Shown: positions 59,513 through 64,000 of the stretch, piece by piece
How positions within the stretch are numbered: the first letter of the stretch is position 1
How the letters are laid out: every line of letters begins with the position of its first letter
Assembly: GCA_963700925.1 (NCBI GenBank)
Contig: OY969553.1
Coordinates: 1,984,001 to 2,048,000, forward strand
Direction of reading: 5' to 3'
DNA length: 64,000 bases
Origin: CAWJMD01 sp963700925
Lineage (GTDB): Bacteria; Actinomycetota; Actinomycetes; Actinomycetales; CAWJMD01
The notes under the pieces: generated by a model
Told to the model about the DNA's origin: nothing
Databases searched by the model: none
The model's input: only the letters and a program-made list of their open reading frames with translations
Position numbers and translations under genes: made by a program

Positions 59513-60505
59513 ATGGTGTCGACCCCGGACGCGCAGGCTGCGCCCGAGCCGCGAGATGCCGACGAGGCCCTGGACGCGTACTCGCAGATCGTCACCCGAG
59601 TCGCGCGGACAGTGAGCCCGCACGTGGCGGCCGTCGAGGTCAGGGCCGTCGGGCGCGGGAGCCGGTCGCGCGGCGGCGCCGGCTCTGCCGTCGTCTTCAC
59701 CGAGGACGGTTACCTGCTGACGAACGCGCACGTGGTCGGTGGCGCCACCACCGGACAGGCGGAGTTCGCAGACGGGACGGAGGCAGCCCTCGACGTCGTC
59801 GGCTCCGACCCGCTCTCCGACCTGGCCGTCCTGCACAGCCGCGGGGTCGCGCCACCACCCGCCGAGCTGGGCGACGCGGCGTTGCTGCGCGTTGGCCAGC
59901 TCGTCGTCGCCGTCGGCAACCCGCTCGGCCTCGCCGGCTCCGTGACGGCCGGGGTGGTCAGTGCCCTCGGACGGTCCCTGCCCGCCAGGTCGGGCCGGGC
60001 TGGCCGAGTGATCGAGGACGTGATCCAGACCGATGCGGCCCTCAACCCCGGCAGCTCGGGAGGCGCCCTGGCCGACGCGACTGGCCGCATCGTCGGGATC
60101 AACACAGCCGTAGCCGGTGTGGGGCTCGGCCTGGCCGTGCCGATCAACGCGACCACGCGCCGCATCATCTCTGCCCTGCTGACCGAGGGTCGGGTACGCC
60201 GTGCCTACCTCGGACTGGTCAGCACGCCCTCGCCGCTGCCCGAGCAGGTCGCGGCGCGGGTCGGCCAGCGCAGAGCCCTGAGGGTGATCGAGGTGATCGC
60301 CGGGTCGCCCGCTGACCGCGCCGGCCTGCGGGCCGGCGACCTCGTGCTGACCGCCGGCAGACGTCCCGTGGCCGATGCCGTCAGCCTTCAGCGGCTCCTG
60401 TTCGCCGATGCGATCGGTGCGCCCCTTCCGATCACTGTGCTGCGGTCCGGCGCGATGGTCGACGTGATCGCCCTGCCGGTTGAGATGACCGAGACGACCA
60501 GCTGA
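59513..60505 (+). CDS. Trypsin-like serine protease with PDZ domain (HtrA/DegP-like)
   Basis: A 330-residue S1C protease. Catalytic triad His73 (LTNAHVVGG), Asp103 (DPLSDLAVL) and Ser182 (LNPGSSGGAL). A PDZ domain follows at about 240-325 (VIEVIAGSPADRAGLRAGDLV). Unlike most HtrA proteins no signal peptide or membrane anchor is visible, so it appears cytoplasmic or anchored through a partner. ATG at 59513 has AGGAGGTGA, a very strong ribosome site, at 8-base spacing. Confidence 0.92.
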   Translation: MVSTPDAQAAPEPRDADEALDAYSQIVTRVARTVSPHVAAVEVRAVGRGSRSRGGAGSAVVFTEDGYLLTNAHVVGGATTGQAEFADGTEAALDVVGSDPLSDLAVLHSRGVAPPPAELGDAALLRVGQLVVAVGNPLGLAGSVTAGVVSALGRSLPARSGRAGRVIEDVIQTDAALNPGSSGGALADATGRIVGINTAVAGVGLGLAVPINATTRRIISALLTEGRVRRAYLGLVSTPSPLPEQVAARVGQRRALRVIEVIAGSPADRAGLRAGDLVLTAGRRPVADAVSLQRLLFADAIGAPLPITVLRSGAMVDVIALPVEMTETTS

Positions 60506-60518
60506 CCGCTCTCGAACG

Positions 60519-61022
60519 CTAGAGGTCGCGCGCCCAGTGCTGCCCCACCAGGTCGTGGCCGAAGCTGTGGTGCTCCTCAGACGTGACCAGCTCGAACCCC
60601 GCTGCCTCGTAGATGCGGCGGGCCGAAACGAGCACGTCGTTGGTCCACAGCGTGATGCGCCGGTAGCCCGCAGCCCGCGCGAACTCGAGGCACGTGTCCA
60701 CCAGGTGAGTTCCCAGCCCACGCCCACGGCCGCGCGGTTCGACGAGCACGAAGCGGACCCTGGCCGTGGTCGCGTCGTCCGCCACGCAGAAGAGGCACCC
60801 GACCCGTTCACCGTCGACCTCTGCGATCCAGCCGGCCTCACGCCCCGGGTCGTGGTCCGCGGCGTAGTCCGCGACGAATCGGGCGGCCAGCGCCTCGATC
60901 TCCACGTCCCAGCCGAACTCGCGGTGGTACGACTCCCCGTGGGCCATCACCACCCACCCGAGGTCGCCCGGCCGGTTCAGCGGACGGATCACTCCGACGC
61001 GAGTTTCGACGTTGTTCGACAT
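60519..61022 (-). CDS. GNAT-family N-acetyltransferase
   Basis: A 167-residue acetyltransferase. VGVIRPLNRPGDLGWVVMAHGESYHREFGW at the N-terminus is the MarR-associated GNAT type; ARVRFVLVEPRGRGRGLGTH carries the acetyl-CoA loop (R-G-x-G-x-G). ARRIYEAAGFELVTSEEH is the C-terminal motif. ATG at 61022 follows GGGAGG; GTG at 61055 would extend it. Acceptor unknown. Confidence 0.9.
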   Translation of the reverse strand: MSNNVETRVGVIRPLNRPGDLGWVVMAHGESYHREFGWDVEIEALAARFVADYAADHDPGREAGWIAEVDGERVGCLFCVADDATTARVRFVLVEPRGRGRGLGTHLVDTCLEFARAAGYRRITLWTNDVLVSARRIYEAAGFELVTSEEHHSFGHDLVGQHWARDL

Positions 61023-61082
61023 CCGACCTCCCAGCGCACGGGCTTCCACTGACACGACCGTTTCAGTGACTAGGCTACGACT

Positions 61083-61679
61083 GTGGCAGGACCGACGACA
61101 ACCCCTTCGGCGAGGCAGTCCGAGCTACTCGAGCGCGCCTACGCCTATGTGCTCGAGCACAGCCTGACCGACCTCTCGCTGCGTCCTCTCGCAGCAGCGA
61201 TCGGGTCGAGCCCACGCGTCCTGCTGTACCTCTTCGGCAGCAAGGACGGGCTCGTCCGTGCCCTGCTCGGCCGGGCGCGCGCGGACGAGCTCGCATTCCT
61301 GGAGCGCGTGCATCCCTCGCGGGGCTCCGGCCCCGCCGAGCTCGCCGACCTGGCCTCCACAGTCTGGGACTGGCTGGCGGCACCGGAACACCGCGCGCTG
61401 CTGACGCTGTGGCTCGAGGGGTATGCGCGGTCCCTCGTCGACCCGGACGGCCCCTGGGCGGGCTTCGCCCGAGACAGCGTCGACGACTGGCTGGCTCTGT
61501 TCGCGGCGGCGCAGACTCGTGCGGTTCGACGCACGGCGGCCGGACGCGCCCAGCGCACGCTGGTGCTCGCCGTTCTGCGGGGAGGGTTCCTCGACCTGAT
61601 CGCCACCGGCGACGTCACGCGCACCACGGCGGCCGTCCGCCTGCACCTCGCGACCATTGACGCCGTGCCGCGAAAGTAG
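61083..61679 (+). CDS. TetR-family regulator, probably leaderless
   Basis: A 198-residue TetR protein: LLERAYAYVLEHSLTDLSLR and LAAAIGSSPRVLLYLFGSKD form the HTH (about 14-60). GTG at 61083 has no ribosome site, but TAGGCT at 61071-61076 ends 6 bases before it, the spacing of leaderless actinobacterial promoters. It lies 10 bases upstream of the TrmO gene on the same strand and divergent from the GNAT gene. Confidence 0.85.
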   Translation: MAGPTTTPSARQSELLERAYAYVLEHSLTDLSLRPLAAAIGSSPRVLLYLFGSKDGLVRALLGRARADELAFLERVHPSRGSGPAELADLASTVWDWLAAPEHRALLTLWLEGYARSLVDPDGPWAGFARDSVDDWLALFAAAQTRAVRRTAAGRAQRTLVLAVLRGGFLDLIATGDVTRTTAAVRLHLATIDAVPRK

Positions 61680-61689
61680 GCGGTCCTCC

Positions 61690-62100
61690 GTGAACCAGGA
61701 CCTTGTCCTCCAGCCCGTCGGACGCGTGACATCGCCACTGACAGAACGCTCCCAGGCGCCGAAGCAAGGTGACGAAGGTGCACCGGACGCATGGATCGTC
61801 TTCGACGAGAGCGTGCGGGACGCTCTCGCCGACGTGCAGGTCGGCGACCGGCTGATCGTGCTGACGTGGCTGCACCGGGCTGACCGAGACGTCCTGGCGG
61901 TGCACCCCCGTGACGACCTCACCCGTCCGATCACCGGTGTGTTCTCCACCCGGTCGTCTGACCGGCCGAACCCCATCGGGCTCCACCGGGTCACCGTGCT
62001 GACGGTTGACGGCATGCGCGTTCAGGTCAGCCACCTCGAAGCCATCGACGGGACGCCGGTCGTCGACGTCAAGCCGGTCCTCGACCAGACCGAGCGCTGA
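61690..62100 (+). CDS. trmO: TsaA-like tRNA methyltransferase (TrmO)
   Basis: A 136-residue UPF0066/TsaA-fold protein. TrmO proteins N6-methylate t6A37 of tRNA-Thr with SAM. Conserved motifs: VGRVTSPLTERSQAPKQGDE, STRSSDRPNPIGLHRVTVL and LEAIDGTPVVDVKPVL. It is the minimal single-domain form, without the C-terminal domain of E. coli TrmO. GTG at 61690 is the start that fits the family; ribosome site weak. Confidence 0.85.
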   Translation: MNQDLVLQPVGRVTSPLTERSQAPKQGDEGAPDAWIVFDESVRDALADVQVGDRLIVLTWLHRADRDVLAVHPRDDLTRPITGVFSTRSSDRPNPIGLHRVTVLTVDGMRVQVSHLEAIDGTPVVDVKPVLDQTER

Positions 62101-62109
62101 AGCCAGTGC

Positions 62110-62140
62110 TTGACCTCAACTCAGGTTGAGGTCGCAGGAT
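62110..62140 (+). promoter_or_regulatory. MerR/SoxR-type promoter with 19-base spacer, leaderless
   Basis: TTGACC (62110-62115), a 19-base spacer, and CAGGAT (62135-62140). The spacer region holds the perfect inverted repeat ACCTCAAC-TCAG-GTTGAGGT (62113-62132), matching the layout and much of the sequence of SoxR boxes (CCTCAA-N6-TTGAGG core). The ATG at 62148 comes 7 bases after the -10, so the message is probably leaderless. Confidence 0.85.
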
Positions 62141-62147
62141 CGACTGC

Positions 62148-63062
62148 ATGACAACAGCGATCGCGTTCTTCGAGACCGGCGGGCCGGACGTTCTCCAGCT
62201 GGTCGACATCCCTGAGCCGCAGGCGGCAGCGGGACAGGTTCGCGTCCATGTCAGGGCAGCCGGTGTGCAGCCCTTCGACCTCGCGGCGGTTCGTGGCTAC
62301 ACGCTCCCTGGGAACGACTCGCCCTTCCCGCGGATCCCGGGCAACGAGTTCGCCGGCGTGGTCGACCAGGTGGGCACGGGCGTCACGGACTTCGGGGTCG
62401 GCGACGAGGTGCTCGGCTTCGGGACCATGAACAGCTACGTCGAGCAGCTCGTGGTCGGCACCGACCAGATCACCGCCAAGCCGCCGAACATGCCCTGGGA
62501 GGTCGCTGGCGGCTTCAGCGCCGGGGCCCAGACCGCGCACATCGCGCTCCGGGAGATCGGCGTCGGTCCCGGTGACACCGTCCTCATCCACGGCGCTGCC
62601 GGCTCGGTCGGAACACTTGCGGTGCAGCTGTCGCGGCTGTGGGGCGCACGCGTGATCGGGGCGGCCCGTGAGGCACACCACGACCACCTGCGCTCGTTGG
62701 GGGCCGATCCGGTCAGCTACGGCGACGGGTTCGTCGAGCGGGTGAGAACCCTTGCCCCGGAAGGGATCCACGCCGCGCTCGACGCTGTGGGAGGCGAAGC
62801 CCTGCAGGCCACCCTCGAGCTCGTGGCAGACCGCACGCGCATCCTGACCGTCGTCGAGCACGCGAAGGCCGCCGAGCTCGGCATCCGCGTCACCCCAGCG
62901 GCAAGGTCTCGTGAACGCCTGGCCGAGCTGGTCGCTCTGTACGCCGCGGGCAGGCTGCGCGTGCACGTGCTCGAGGCCTTCCCGCTGGCGCGCGCCGCCG
63001 ACGCGCACCGCCGCTACATGGCCGGCAACATCCGGGGCAAGATCGTCCTCACCATGGGGTGA
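62148..63062 (+). CDS. NADPH-dependent MDR oxidoreductase under SoxR-type control
   Basis: A 304-residue zinc-independent medium-chain reductase. AGVQPFDLAAVRGYTLPGND and PGNEFAGVVDQVGTGVTDFG open the catalytic domain; LIHGAAGSVGTLAVQLSRLW binds NADPH; VLEAFPLARAADAHRRYMAG NIRGKIVL closes it. It is the quinone/enal reductase type typical of redox-cycling defence. Its promoter carries a MerR/SoxR inverted repeat; the regulator is not in the window. Confidence 0.9.
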   Translation: MTTAIAFFETGGPDVLQLVDIPEPQAAAGQVRVHVRAAGVQPFDLAAVRGYTLPGNDSPFPRIPGNEFAGVVDQVGTGVTDFGVGDEVLGFGTMNSYVEQLVVGTDQITAKPPNMPWEVAGGFSAGAQTAHIALREIGVGPGDTVLIHGAAGSVGTLAVQLSRLWGARVIGAAREAHHDHLRSLGADPVSYGDGFVERVRTLAPEGIHAALDAVGGEALQATLELVADRTRILTVVEHAKAAELGIRVTPAARSRERLAELVALYAAGRLRVHVLEAFPLARAADAHRRYMAGNIRGKIVLTMG

Positions 63063-63068
63063 GGGCTG

Positions 63069-63995
63069 TCACTGCAGGGTTGCCGCCAGGCTCACGCCGG
63101 TCAGTCGCTCGGCCTCCGACCACAACCGAGCCGCAGTCGCGGAATCGCGTGCACGGGAAGGGATTCCGGCCACGGTGGTAGGACCGACGAGGCTGAACAG
63201 TCCGCCCGGACCGTAGTAGCCGCCGTTGACCGCGCCAGGATCCGCTGCCGCGAACAGCAGTGGCTCGGCTCCCTGCGAGACGTCTTGCGAGGGCAGCAGC
63301 GGAAGCGCGACGATCTTCGAGCGCTTCGGACGGGTGCTCCCGAGGCTGGCCCCCGCCGTCTGGAGGTTGGTCCGCGTGTAGCCGGGGTGCGCCGCGGTGC
63401 TGAGCAGGCTCCAGCCACGCTCGGTCGCGAGGCGCGCCAGGTGCTGTGACATCAGCAGGTCGGCCAGCTTCGACTGCGAGTAGGAGAAGGTGCCGCTGTA
63501 CCGGCGCCGTTCCCACTGCAAGTCGTCGAACGCGATCCGACCCAGGCTGGCCATGCCGCTGCTCATCGTCGCCACGCGGGGCGCGCTGGCCGCCAGCAGA
63601 AGGGGTAGCAGCCTGACCGTGAGTGCGAACGGGCCGAGGAAGTTGCTGCCGATCTGCAGCTCGAAGCCGTCGGCCGTGGTCATCCGCTTCGGCGGCGTCA
63701 TCACGCCGGCGTTGTTGACCAGCAGGTCGAGCGAGGTGACGTCGGCGTCCAGTCCCTCGGCCAGCTCGCGGACCGACTCCAGGTCGGCCAGGTCGACGCG
63801 CCTGACCTCGAGCTGGGCGTCGGGGTGGCGCGTCAGGATCTCGGAGCGAGCCTGCTCGCCCTTGGCCGGCGTGCGGACGGCCATCACGACACGAGCGCCG
63901 GCGGCCGCCAGCCGGGTGGTGGTCTCCTTGCCGGTGCCGCTGTTGGCACCGGTGACCACCGCGAGCCTGCCGGTCTGGTCGGGGACGGTGTACAT
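63069..63995 (-). CDS. Short-chain dehydrogenase/reductase (retinol dehydrogenase-like)
   Basis: A 308-residue SDR. TGANSGTGKETTTRLAAAGA binds NADP (TGxxxGxG), LVNNAGVMTPP is the NNAG motif, the catalytic Ser is in TMSSGMAS, and YSQSKLADLL is YxxxK. The long loop and HPGYTRTNLQ fit the WWOX/retinol-dehydrogenase-like group common in actinomycetes. ATG at 63995, five bases from the window end, so its promoter is not visible. Converges on the MDR gene with 6 bases between. Confidence 0.92.
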   Translation of the reverse strand: MYTVPDQTGRLAVVTGANSGTGKETTTRLAAAGARVVMAVRTPAKGEQARSEILTRHPDAQLEVRRVDLADLESVRELAEGLDADVTSLDLLVNNAGVMTPPKRMTTADGFELQIGSNFLGPFALTVRLLPLLLAASAPRVATMSSGMASLGRIAFDDLQWERRRYSGTFSYSQSKLADLLMSQHLARLATERGWSLLSTAAHPGYTRTNLQTAGASLGSTRPKRSKIVALPLLPSQDVSQGAEPLLFAAADPGAVNGGYYGPGGLFSLVGPTTVAGIPSRARDSATAARLWSEAERLTGVSLAATLQ

Positions 63996-64000
63996 CGAGC

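Noticed and set aside
59183..60841. 552-codon minus-strand frame over the protease and LysR genes
   Set aside because: Spans several real plus-strand genes with catalytic motifs; a compositional artefact.
1..64000. Defence island, prophage, integrative element or biosynthetic cluster
   Set aside because: No nuclease/methylase pairs, toxin-antitoxin pairs, integrase, terminase, NRPS or PKS genes and no tRNA attachment site were seen; the genes are metabolic, transport and regulatory.

Overview
The window is about 70 percent GC, densely coded on both strands, and full of GTG starts, 1 and 4 bp start/stop overlaps and probable leaderless promoters. Together with a LigB-type ATP-dependent DNA ligase, a SigG-like sigma factor with a SnoaL-like tail, a luciferase-like F420-type oxidoreductase, a TIGR03086 protein and a LAxTG cell-wall sorting signal, this points to a chromosome of a high-GC actinomycete. 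The Nocardioidaceae or relatives are my guess; the genus cannot be fixed from sequence alone. I saw no rRNA, tRNA, CRISPR array, phage module, transposase or defence island.

Layout. 0-6.2 kb: SigG-like sigma factor facing a STAS protein, a drug/metabolite exporter translationally coupled to a winged-helix regulator, a broken LAxTG surface-protein gene, a threonine dehydratase-like enzyme and ArfB. 6.2-13.3 kb: MarR regulator divergent from a hemerythrin gene, LigB, a DesK/LiaS-type two-component system and an APC amino-acid transporter. 13.2-31.4 kb: a frameshifted MMPL transporter with its TetR regulator, an F420-type oxidoreductase, an SRPBCC/ArsR pair, two pseudogenes, an MFS exporter, RibD-like reductase, glutathionyl-hydroquinone reductase-like enzyme, flavin monooxygenase, CoA transferase/racemase, an ABC-2 drug exporter with its TetR, epoxide hydrolase with a WYL regulator, and an alanine-racemase-fold enzyme. 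31.5-40.4 kb: acyl-CoA dehydrogenase plus APH-type kinase under TetR control, an RsbW-like ATPase, CGNR regulator, EamA transporter, a decayed esterase, and a TetR-SDR-SDR-DUF3237 operon. 40.4-64 kb: EstB-type esterase, a frameshifted large LuxR (LAL/MalT-like) regulator, quinone oxidoreductase and acyl-CoA synthetase, FAD oxidase, a MarR/TIGR03086 divergon, amidohydrolase, MFS, aminotransferase IV, EamA/LysR divergon, HtrA-like protease, TrmO, and a MerR/SoxR-type promoter driving an NADPH oxidoreductase.

How it fits together. Most of the window is a mosaic of small metabolic, export and detoxification units, each with its own local regulator and usually a visible inverted-repeat operator in the shared intergenic space. 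Several units look like acyl-CoA or xenobiotic catabolism. The strongest functional hypothesis is that the acyl-CoA dehydrogenase and the 4-bp-overlapping APH-like kinase are a two-gene equivalent of ACAD10/11 and LvaA-type 4-hydroxyacyl-CoA catabolism.

The other striking property is gene decay. At least seven loci are frameshifted, internally deleted or truncated (surface protein, MMPL, two serine hydrolases, GNAT, LAL regulator, methyltransferase). I did not find an unambiguous new multi-gene system. The best leads are the ACAD/kinase pair, the duplication-linked frameshift in the LAL regulator, and several precise operator/promoter architectures.
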